Origin: Hydractinia symbiolongicarpus
Taxonomy: Eukaryota > Cnidaria > Hydrozoa > Anthoathecata > Hydractiniidae
Assembly (NCBI RefSeq): GCF_029227915.1
Contig: NC_079881.1
Location: 15,971,501 to 16,035,500 of the forward strand
Reading direction: 5' to 3'
Length of the DNA stretch: 64,000 bases
Positions 37,158-64,000 of this stretch are shown here, piece after piece. The translations under genes were made by a program, and so were the position numbers. The notes under the pieces were generated by a model, which did not search any database, was not told the DNA's origin, and worked only from the letters and a program-made list of their open reading frames with translations. Within the stretch, counting starts at the first letter, position 1, and each line of letters opens with the position of its first letter.

Positions 37158-38358
37158 CTAAAAAGAAGGTAATTGGATTTGTAACTGCTTATCTTTAATC
37201 ACAGGTTTTATAAGAGATAATTTCCTTGTTGCCTGTGCATCCGGAAAAAAACTTTGCCTTTTCACAGGAGGAGATAAAACTTTTGTGTCCGCAGCTGAAC
37301 CTGACTTACGTTTACGTATCTGCTTAAAAATAATTGGAACAAAATGATTAGGTGCAAAATGTTCTCTGGATGGAAGTAAGCCCTCATAGCAAAACAAAAT
37401 AGGAATACCAAAAGCAGAGCTTGGTTGTCTAGGCTCTATTAATTGGTTAAAAAACACTTGAGCTTTTTTGCATCCATAATCTGGGTAATAAGAAAATGTA
37501 TTCCTGTTTGTGACAGATGACAGAGCCAGCATAGCAAGAAAGGAACAATATTTCCGATCTACTAAATTTAAAATGGCTACCTCCTTAACTAAGTCTTCTT
37601 ATTTTTTGTCTGTGTTAAAAGCAGAATTGCAGACAGACATATTGAGAATATCTTCCGTAGATTTAAAGAGACTTTCTGGAAGAGAAAGGACAGAAGAAAA
37701 TAGAGGATGCTTACAGTAAAAGCTAGCATTCATAATTAGTTCCACTGACACAAGAATTCGCAACTCATCCACCATCACATTTCTCCCAAACAAACACAAC
37801 GCCATAGAACTGTACAGGCAATTTCCATTGACCTGAGACCTGTAATAAAAATAGGTATTGCTAGCTATTGTAAAACTTTAACTACACATGAAGGTTTGTT
37901 TACGAAATTCAACTTGCTCAATATATAAGTAAACTAAGAATGCATCAACAAAAGAAACTGAACAAGCAAGACATTTGAGATGACCTTTGCACATTTTAAA
38001 ACAACAAAGATTATTCATAATCTTTTTTAAGACAATATTCAGCTGCATAGTTAGTGGTCATAGTAACAAAAACGCATAGCTATTATAGAAACAACAAAAG
38101 ATAAACATAAACAACTCACTTCAACGTAATTGTACAACTATCCTTCTCTGATTTCACATAGGCAGGAAGGTAGTATTCTGCATGGCAATTTCTTTGGATA
38201 AAACCAAAAGTAAGTTGTTTTTGCAACACGTCAGTAGATGGCAAAACAGAATTACATTTAACATTTTTATTTAATTCGGCGTAAATTTAAGGTAGCTCAT
38301 CAAAATTTTCGTTTTCAAAAACTAACCCCACACGCTCTCGAAAGCTCTTGCAAGCCAT
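37158..38358 (-). pseudogene. OTU-like domain gene, broken (transposon-associated type)
   Basis: Exon A (38358-38120) begins MACKSFRERVGLVFENENFD, hits an in-frame TAA at 38287-38289, then continues open with FGFIQRNCHAEYYLPAYVK. The donor GTGAGT at 38119 and the acceptor at 37840 join in phase to exon B (37839-37158). Exon B reads SQVNGNCLYSSMALCLFG, the catalytic loop of OTU cysteine-protease folds, with Asn in place of the usual Asp before GNC. It continues ELRILVSVELI, has a one-base frameshift near 37600, then SYYPDYG and PNHFVPI with the expected His. Similar proteins are common as multi-copy genes in hydrozoan genomes. As written it cannot make full-length protein. Confidence 0.62.
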
Positions 38359-38359
38359 G

Positions 38360-40390
38360 TCTGACTAAAAATAGGTCAGGCCAACATAGGTTGACTCTAG
38401 TCCACGGTGAAAGCCTCGCAGGATAACCTAGAGCCAAGACTGGCTAACACAGGTCAGGTCAACATTGGTTGATCCAATTCGCATTATGAGAAAACAAGGA
38501 GGAATATTTCGATCTTCAGTTTCTGGGTAAATTCGACAGAATTCGTTTTCAATCCTCGGCATTTTTTTACTAGGTCGCGTGACAGGGTTGACTTAGTCTA
38601 AATCCGTGCCTGTAGTTACCGCATTCCTGCTTGATCTATCGTCATTTAAAACTTTTAAGCGATGACATTTAAATAGAACGTTGTTTACAGTTGCCTGGTT
38701 GTCATTTCTGAACAAGAAAGAATGTTAAACTATCGTGTTGAGCATGGAAAAAGCATTCACATATCGCAATTGCACATAGATACAATGTTGTCCTGCGTTG
38801 CTGTTGCGACTTTCCCTAGAAGACAATTTTCTAAAATAAAACTTTGTGAACGAAACCTCATTGATGACTGATCAATCATCATTGATGCATTTGGGACATA
38901 GTTAGTTAGCTACTTACAAGTTGGAAACCAACACTTTCCTCGCAGGTAAGATAGTAAAAAGTTTTTACAACAAAAAAAGGATGAAAAAAAATAACAGACA
39001 AGAAACATTTCTTTGGTTCAATAAAAATTAATTTGTTAACAAAGTTTAAATCTCAATATCTGAAAATCAATTTTTGCTTGATACGCCTCTAGGTTTTTAT
39101 GAACACTAGTCGTTAGCCCGTGGAAAAATTTTCCACGGGCTAACTTTATTTCGTGTGGGCAAAAGTTTGCATTTTAGCAACTTTTAATACATGGTTTCAA
39201 AATATGCAATGTTTCTGCAAGCAACGAAAAAACAGATTTACATTGCAGGTCACCCATGTCTTATAATTTTAGAAGATGATGTTAGAACCAGGTGTTTCTT
39301 CAGGCACAGAATATCACTGTCTTAGGTGTCCGTGATTATTAAAGAACTTGCCTGCATTATTACCGAATTTAAAAAAAAAGCGGGTGTGGAGGTATTGTTT
39401 TTTGAGATTACTTGCTATGAATCTAATGAATTATATTTATATTCTCTGCAAAGACTCCATGACTCATCTTAAAGCATAACTTGCTTTCTTTTTAAACCAA
39501 AGTTTGTAACAAAATCAGCAAACAAAGGACTTCAATAGGAGGGCACATGTTTAATTTAGTTTTTGTTGCAAAGAAATAAATTAGTTATTTTTGCTTTTAT
39601 AATGTAAAGGACTGCACCTAAGGTGAGGGGCAGAAAAAATAGAGACAAAAGCGGATGTGGGGGCAAACATCTATTAAAGAGAATTCTTTTTTCTCTCATT
39701 TTTTATTGATTTTGTTGTCTTTTTAGAGAAGAGAGAGCATTATACAAGTAGTTTTGTTATCCATTTACATAGGAAGCGTTGTAAGTAGAGAATTCTAAGT
39801 GGTTGTTTATATTCAGGACATTTTTTTGCTAAAGTAAGAGTTGAAGAAAATATCACAAGTTATGTCTAGATGGGCTTTTTTCATAAGAGAGAAAGTGTTA
39901 AGAAAGAAGCTTTCTGGAAATTGATAGAAACTATTATTGCTATAAATATTTCTGTCCTATTACTTGCGGTTTTTTATCTTTGTTGGGGTTCATCTAGACT
40001 CATGGTCTACAATAGGATCATTTTGCGTACTATGCAAACTTTTGTCTATATCAGCGTTGCGTAAAGTCCTTATCTGCTCCTGAATCTTTTGTTTGAAGAT
40101 TTCTTTTGTTTTACCATTATATACAGAATCACAATCCTTACATGCACTTTTGGCAAACTTGAAAGAAGGGACGGCTTACTAGGAGTGCTTATTTAGCTAC
40201 AAAGATTTACCTCAACAAAGACATTTTTAATAACTATGGTCTTAAGCCATCTTTTAATCCAGTAAACAATTGTAGTGAGTCTGGAAAGACAAAAGAGCAT
40301 CCAAGCTGGTAACTTCTGCATGTACGTATGCTGTAAAGAAGAGGCGAATGTTATAAATAAGAGAGGAGTTGTTTCACGTAAACTGGCTGT
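38360..40390. other. 2 kb without recognisable genes
   Basis: Contains a hairpin-family copy at 39107-39146 with a long perfect stem: TTAGCCCGTGGAAAA pairs with TTTTCCACGGGCTAA. The frame at 39870-40064 (membrane-like) is not supported. Confidence 0.4.
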
Positions 40391-40395
40391 TATAA

Positions 40396-40854
40396 ATGTT
40401 TATTTATCATTGTTCCATGAATGGTTGTGATCGTGTGAACCAAATATTCTCGTACTATAACATATTCATCAGAAAAACTATTAAATGGTGGAAGGGTATG
40501 TTATCAGGTGTTTGGGAATTAGTCAATGTAACTCTTTCGAATTAAATTGTCTCACTAGATTTGAAGGGAATAAGTGCTACCATTTTTGAACTTTAAAAAG
40601 ACACTTAACTATTGCTGGACTTTGAAATGAGGCAGAAACTTGCAAACCAGACAATTATAAGATGCATGTAATTATGAAACCCAATGTTGTAGCAGCTGCG
40701 ACTCACATAGTTGTATGGCATGCTGAAGACTACAATTGTGTTATGTGCAGCACTTCAGCTACAAGAAACAAACTAAATTCAAATGCAACATGTGATATTT
40801 ATCTTTATCCTAAAAATATTTTTGAACTTTTTCACACCAAAGCTGAGCTTTAAC
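40396..40854 (+). pseudogene. piggyBac-like transposase remnant
   Basis: 40396-40545 encodes MNGCDRVNQIFSYYNIFIRK followed by TIKWWKG. This matches the piggyBac (DDE_Tnp_1_7) pattern M-x-G-x-D-x-x-D-Q ... Y-Y ... R-K-x-x-K-W-W; the usual second Asp is Asn here. After a stop, 40662-40853 has CVMCSTSATRNK and later FELFHTKAEL, resembling the Cys-rich tail, with several cysteines lost. Upstream coding for the DDE core is not recovered. Clearly dead. Confidence 0.55.
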
Positions 40855-40859
40855 ATTTT

Positions 40860-43030
40860 GAATTTCTTTTCACAGTGCATACAAATTTTCTCAAATTTAT
40901 TTCCAAGTTTGTTGCTCCTATATTCTCACCACATGTCATTTAGTCTTTTTTTTTATAAACAATAAGTGCAATATATATGCTTTCTATTGATATATAAAAT
41001 GTGTATCAAAAGATTGTATACAGTAAGTTTAAATCTTCACTTTCTTATTTTTTTTGATCAAAATTTTCTTGTCATTGCGCATTTTTATTGACACATTGAA
41101 TTAGTTAAATAAAAATACCTTAAATTTGCAGAATTTGATAGAAATACGTTGTTTATTACATATGTTGCTTTCAAAAAATTAGGTTACAAGCTTGCTACAA
41201 GAACTTTTTTCTTGTACTTTTGCTACACTAAAACGTTGTCTTTTTTTTAAAAAAAAAAAAAATAATGAAACGGGACCATAGAAGGCTAAAATGACGCTTT
41301 TTGTTGGTTAATATGTTTAGAAGGATAATATATTTTTAAAAATGTGACGAGTTAGTACGAGTTAAAACTTTTCTAACAACATTAGTTTCGTGTGCGATTT
41401 TCATATTCTTTTTTAATGTAATGTTTTGTTGAAATAAATGGTATAGAATAAAATAAAATGTTTAAAAGGATTTTTTAAGAAGGAGTTTTTATCATATATA
41501 ACTGAAAATGACAAAAAATTTATATTGAATATCCATGATTTATTTTATATAAGTACTTACCCTTGCTTTTAACTCAAACTTTCTAATAAAATAAACTTCA
41601 AACCTTTTGAACTAGCTAATTTTGCTTCGAAATTTGGTTTTAAAATCTCTTTAGAGGTATTAATTACCTTCTAAAGCTTGTAACCATTTTTAGCAAAATA
41701 TAGCTCCTCGTGTTGTCTCTGTTCCGTGTTTCCGTAATACGGCTGTTATTAAAGAGATGGAAACAAAACTAAAATATTAATGTTCTGAGCACAATGGGCT
41801 GTGAAGATAAAAAAATTTGTATACTCGATCATTTGGAACTAGACCTAAAAACAAAACTGAGCGAACATACTCAAGTGGAGTAGATTCGAATAGTGAATAG
41901 TTTATGGATAAGTTTTAAACGCTTGTACCTTTAAGTTTGTGAGTCGACAACTGGAAAAAGGAGTTCAATATTTTTTACGTCTTCCTAGTTATTATTTTAT
42001 GACTAATATTTTTATCTTTTTGTTTGCAGTTTCTGAAACATAGATAGTATTCTCTACATCGGTAATAGGTAATTCGGTAATTCATGTATTCATGTTTGTT
42101 CACGAAACTCATCTGCTGTTGATTTTTAGGCATCTTGTTTATAACTTTTGCATAAATTTACAAATACATATTTTATAAACAATCTAAAATAAACGGTAAC
42201 TTTGAATTAAGATTTTTAAGTTTAAGAAATAAAATCAAGAAATCATTAACGTGCGCGAAAAGTATAAAGTTATAATTGAGACAAACAGGGTGTACTAGTG
42301 AAGTAGTTAGCTACACTACTCACATTGAAAATTGAAAAAAATTGGGTGTGCCAGTGTGGTAGCTAGACTACTTAAATCAACAAAAACTTGGTGTACCAGT
42401 GTGGTAGCTAGACTTTTTACATTAAGAATGTCTCCTTGTCAAAGCTTACATGTTATTTATTTAATCTTGATGACTGCACAGGTTCATGTAAGTATCTTTG
42501 TGAAACTGTTCTTTTCTTTCATTTTTATTTTTACGTAGAGACTTTGCCAAATACAGAATAGAGTTCGATTAGTATATTGAATTGGAATATGAGAAATTAG
42601 ATTTTTGTTTCCTTGTCTTGTTTACACGTTTTATGTTGTAAGCAACACGCGTTCTATAGCTCAAATGTCTCTTTTATAAGATTTAACTGTTGCTTGTTGA
42701 TTATTTGCATGGATAGATCTAATTAACATGTTTTTTCTTCTCAGTTAGGCTATTGACCAAATCAAATTGAGCATTAGTACCAATAACGGTTATATTATGA
42801 AACTTTGATAATTTAAAAACTTCCATATTTAAAACAAAATTTTATTTCGGAAGAGTCTATTGGTAAAAACATAGGTAAAAATGATCTCTGTAATTCCAAT
42901 TACGGGGCATTATATCAATAGTTTTAGTCTGTTTTATCAATATGTCCCTAACAAAAAAAACCATGTTTAAAAGAATTTGACAGAGAAACAAATTTGTAAA
43001 TTGTAAATATATACTTTTAAATATATGACT
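40860..43030. other. 2.2 kb without genes; one short tandem repeat
   Basis: Contains a partial hairpin-family piece at 41713-41760 and three imperfect tandem units (about 60 bases each) at 42286-42425, each with a GTGTRCCAGTGTGGTAGCTA-like core. Nothing coding is supported. Confidence 0.45.
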
Positions 43031-43037
43031 TTTCACC

Positions 43038-43321
43038 ATGAAGGACCTTGAAGCTATCATGATTTTAAACGAGTTATTTGGTTCCGATGATGAAAAACCG
43101 ACGAAACTGGCTGAATAGAAGAAAAAGAAAGAGGATATTTTACAAATATTATCCAAGAACTGCTGAAAGAAGACGGAAAAGGGTTTCAGGAAATGTTCCG
43201 GATGGATGTGGGTGATTTCAAATTTGTACTGAGAAAATTTTTTGACCTTATCTCGCAAAATGAAAGAGTTGGTGGGACTAGACCGATTGAAGCAGACGAA
43301 CGACTGGCCTTTTGTCAGTAA
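43038..43321 (+). pseudogene. Third Harbinger transposase, N-terminal fragment
   Basis: An ATG frame (MKDLEAIMILNELFGSDDE) stops at 43118. The next frame continues with IIQELLKEDGKGFQEMFRM, then FKFVLRKFFDLI, then RPIEADERLAF, the typical HARBI1 N-terminal sequence leading to ERLAxTLRFLA. It ends at TAA 43319-43321. No catalytic core follows. Confidence 0.6.
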
Positions 43322-43631
43322 AAAATTAGAATGGGTCAAATCCGTAAAAATAGGTTTCGCAAAAATTTGAAAACAATTTTTTTTGTAAAAATGTCTTATC
43401 TGTTATACAAAGTAAAAATAAATTGGGCCTTAAAATATCATTGAAGAAACAGCTAGGACTTAATTAAAACTTAATTACCCTACTGACTAATATCAATTCT
43501 GCCAAGAATGATTGAATAAAACATGAGGCACATGTTAAAGAATATGACTCAACAAAATGTACAGTTTAAAAAAATCTCATATATATACATCTTAAAAATG
43601 AACAAAAGGTTTTAAACAAAAAAGTGTCCTC

Positions 43632-44138
43632 TCAAACTGTGGAAAATGCATTGGCAGTGCGAATGTCCTTTAAAACGGTATCCATATACAAATAAAGTTG
43701 CTTTTTATCACTAAAATTTTCTGGTATTACCAATTCCAAAAGACATGTAGAAGCAAGTATTTGATTACATTTACCAAACTTCACCTTAATTGTAGACATA
43801 GGTAGAATCATACTACCAATAAAGCAGAAAGTTCTCTAATTTTTCAGCATCAGCATCCTTAAGATAACATAATAACCATGACTGAAGTTTCCGAGTATTC
43901 TTTAGTGCAAAAGTCCAATTTTGCTTTTATTTTATCACAATGTAGGTGACTGGGATCATAGACAAATAGTGGTTCAAACAATTTAGGATTTTCGATAATA
44001 ACGTCCAATACACCAGGTATAGTCAATCCTTTTCTGATTTGTTGAAGAACTGGCAATCTTTTCCCAACTACTTCATTAAAAATTACGTCCTGCATGACTG
44101 CAGCGCGGTTTTCCATCCATAAAGATAATGTATAGACA
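43632..44138 (-). pseudogene. HECT-like ubiquitin-ligase domain, broken
   Basis: After an acceptor at 44139, the frame reads AVMQDVIFNEVVGKRLPVLQ, then QIRKGLTIPGVLDVI and LFEPLFVYD. A frameshift near 43870 is followed by DADAEKLENFLLYW, another break, then KFGKCNQILASTCLLELVIP. The ASTC position matches the catalytic Cys of the HECT C-lobe, and the tail ends with a short helix before TGA at 43632. Such HECT-like C-terminal domains occur in repetitive genes of cnidarians and fish. Two frameshifts make it a relic. The upstream exons are not identified. Confidence 0.5.
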
Positions 44139-44614
44139 CTAGGTATAAATGAGAAAACACAATTTCTTAAGCAAATAAAACTAAAAGTATTGGCAGGGTG
44201 TAGATAGGAAAAAATTTGTGCGGATATGTAAAGCATACACCTTTTCCGTATTTTGTAATTATGCAAATCTATATTTAATGATTATTTAGAAAATTAACTT
44301 TTGTTTTCGGAGTGTAAGCACAAGTTACATTACATCTATATATTTTGAAATTGATTTGGAAACAGTCAATTCGCTAAATGGCAGTTTCACAGTCACAGTT
44401 ATATCCTTAAACTACGCACTTTTTAATAGCCTCGTTTTCAAACTAAATCAATTTCTTAAAGGTCAATGAAATCAATGTAGAACATTCTTTAAGACTTAAA
44501 ACTCTCAGATTTTACTCATTTTACTTGGATCTATTCAAAAGTCCAAATAAGATGTGTTTTGTACAACTTTTAAATTTTGTGTGAAAGGTGTATTTAAAGT
44601 GACGGAAGTGAAAA

Positions 44615-44806
44615 ATGTTCTGGATGAAATTTCGAAATGGTGACACGTGGAGTACTCGGATTTCATTGAATTTTGGTACACGTTCGAAAACAAGAATTTA
44701 TTATGACTGTCAACGTATGTGTTATGCGAGCTACACTTCGTATATCATACGTCTTGTTTATTTTGTTTTACTTCTTGTGATACTGGCTTTGGTGGATCCA
44801 TTTTAG
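44615..44806 (+). other. Possible 5' exon of CapA-like copy 3 (membrane segment)
   Basis: A 63-codon open frame starts with ATG and ends in a hydrophobic stretch of about 20 residues (core VYFVLLLVILAL). It lies 0.5 kb upstream of exon 2 on the same strand. PgsA-type proteins usually have an N-terminal membrane anchor, and phase-0 GT sites occur near the end of the hydrophobic stretch (before the GTG codons of LVILAL or VDPF), which would fit the phase-0 entry of exon 2. No similarity in the other copies supports it, so this may be a chance frame. Confidence 0.2.
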
Positions 44807-45341
44807 ACAGTCAAACTTTTTTGCCGCACTTTTTATGGGCAAATACAGAATAAGGACGAAGCCATCTACGACATTAATTTAGTGCGCATGTGCAGATCAG
44901 GATAAAACCGCAAAAACAAAGTTAGCGTTCTCTCTTTGATTCAAAAAGAAATATTTTGAGCTTTTTAATAGAACGTCAGATATTTTCATGAAGTAAAAGT
45001 ATCATATAAAAATATTACTGAAAAAACACGCAGAAAAAGTTAAATCTTCTTCTTCTTAATTTTGTATGTTTAACGGCTAGTAGAAAAATTTTCTTCGTCA
45101 CGTTTCTGTCAGGTTGACATTTTACCAGTTTTGAAAAAGCAATATTTGTTTTGATTTACTTTGACTCTTGTGTTTTGTTTTATAATCATTTACGATCCTT
45201 GCCAGTTGTGCAGTTGTGCAACTTGGAACTTCACTAAATTTTAATTTCCACAGGGATTCGCACTATCTACCGATAAAGCATCCAGCGTACATATTTTTTT
45301 TAATTAATTACCTTCCTGTATAATTCAAACATCTATTATAG

Positions 45342-62635
<17,294 letters not shown>

Positions 62636-64000
62636 TTGAAAGTTTGATTGAAAAAAAATCTTTGAATTACGAATTAAAAAAAGTGTAATATGTGCATTAA
62701 ACATTTGTGGGAAACTTTCGCGAATGATCTCTTTAAAATTCTTTAGCGTGAATTAACTTTGTGATAATACCGCAAGAATATTTCTTTTCTCTAAATATGT
62801 AATAATATTTTTATTTTTTTTCATTTCTGCGGGTTTTTTTTTCGTGCCACTATTTTTCACTCTGCACGCTCCATCATCTTGTTTTTAAACAAACAAAATC
62901 TGTCCAACTCGTTGTTTCTATTTAAAACCACACTTAAGATTAAAATCCGTATATCATTAGCCTAGACCAGGACTATTATTACGCAGCCGTCGTGTCAGAA
63001 TATCATAAGCGTAAAACAGCACTGGAGACGAGGTTGAAAAGCCAAGTACCGAGGTTGTATTTTACTATTGACTTTCAGTGAAATTAGGGTCGATGTTTTA
63101 GTACGTACCGGTCGTTAGTCTGTGAAAAAATCCACGGGGTCGCCCTTTATATATTTCGTGTTTCCGCACTGCCCGCAAGAAAAATGCAGAAAAAATATTT
63201 AAATATTTTTATTATATGAATATTAAATGTGTGCTAAATATTTCTTTTCAAAAGATACGAGAAAATTAGATTACGCGAAACTAATAAAAACGAATAACAA
63301 TTTTAGCAATTTTAAATTTTTTAACACCATTTTCCACAGAATGATAAAACAATATTGTCAGAGTTGGTCGCTGGTAATCCAAGCTTTTGAGAGCCCTGCG
63401 AAATTATTAGCTTATAAAATTAAATCCACCCTTTCAGTTGTACAACCCGAAAAAGTGTGCAGAAATTTCGTCGTAGGATTTACTCTTTCAACCGGAAAAT
63501 AATACAGGAAACTCGGAAAATAACAGAGACTTTTGTGTTACCTCGTGACATTTCGTTCCGGGAAACAGAAGACCAATAAAGTGGCTTGTGGTTTGTGGTA
63601 ATGTAAAAAATCGTAATTTGTTATGAAAACATTTTCTTGAAGTCACGAAAACACCGCAAGAATCCGCTGTAACGAGTTTCGACTTTATCAAGATTTTTAA
63701 ATCAGCTTCAAAGTTTTGAGAAAGTAACAATAACAATGACTTGAAGGAAGATTTCGCTTTCTTCTTTTTATCACACGTATTAAAAAATTACATCACCCAC
63801 TCCCTTTGTGCGCCATCTAAAAAGAGAAAGAAAACAAGTTTCTAAATACACTAAAAACCGAAGTTTTTGAGGGATGGTATTTATAGCTATATAGCTATAT
63901 AGCTATATTATAGCTATTATTATAGCTATTAACCATTCATGTTGGCAAAAAAGGTTTTCAAAAGAAAGAGACTGCACATTAAACATTTGATCATGTTCTT
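62636..64000. other. Downstream of copy 3, no gene
   Basis: A GCATTAAAC sequence at 62694 could serve as a weak poly(A) signal. A hairpin-family copy is at 63107-63160 (AAAAAATCCACGGGG). An alternating AGCTATAT tract is at 63885-63930. Frames at 63227-63502 and 63488-63736 are not supported. Confidence 0.45.
62820..63045 (+). repeat. Repeat downstream of copy 3
   Basis: Direct partner of 58090-58312, beginning about 190 bases after the copy 3 stop codon. Confidence 0.75.

Overview
The window looks like nuclear DNA of a hydrozoan cnidarian, possibly Clytia or a relative. It is AT-rich, its genes have GT..AG introns, it is crowded with decayed transposons, and its one host gene family encodes CapA/PgsA-type proteins. 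That family is bacterial in origin and has been reported in cnidarians as a transferred poly-gamma-glutamate synthase subunit linked to stinging capsules. The organism assignment is inference.

Bases 1-18311 form a very large imperfect inverted repeat: a left arm 1-10114, a spacer of about 1.1 kb, and a right arm 11228-18311. Each outer arm carries one CapA-like copy, copy 1 on + and copy 2 on -, pointing at each other. Each inner arm carries the same decayed PIF/Harbinger transposon (transposase plus MADF gene). The outer arms have diverged by a few percent, while the inner Harbinger open frames are identical. The left arm also contains a 3016-bp TA-flanked DNA element inside the MADF intron; the right arm has the clean empty site. 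Both arm copies of the CapA-like gene look damaged: neither has a frame-preserving acceptor before exon 3, and copy 1 also has an in-frame TGA.

Bases 18312-45341 hold no convincing host gene. They contain a tandem and dispersed family with a strong hairpin (19245-19890 and elsewhere), modules with TGACGTCA palindromes, a second two-gene Harbinger element (24294-27015), a LINE fragment, a tRNA-derived SINE, a broken OTU-like gene, a piggyBac-like remnant, a third Harbinger fragment and a broken HECT-like gene.

Bases 45342-62635 hold CapA-like copy 3 on +. Its six visible exons join into one open frame of 380 residues, and it is the only copy that looks functional. Its second intron has grown to 12.8 kb (about 0.3 kb in copies 1 and 2). 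It contains a (TA)n tract of about 190 bp, nested long inverted repeats, a 1870-bp TA-flanked element, a MITE, and a decayed gene with a RING finger resembling the N-terminal part of RAG1. The first exon, presumably with a membrane anchor or signal peptide, was not identified for any copy. The last 1.4 kb holds repeats only.
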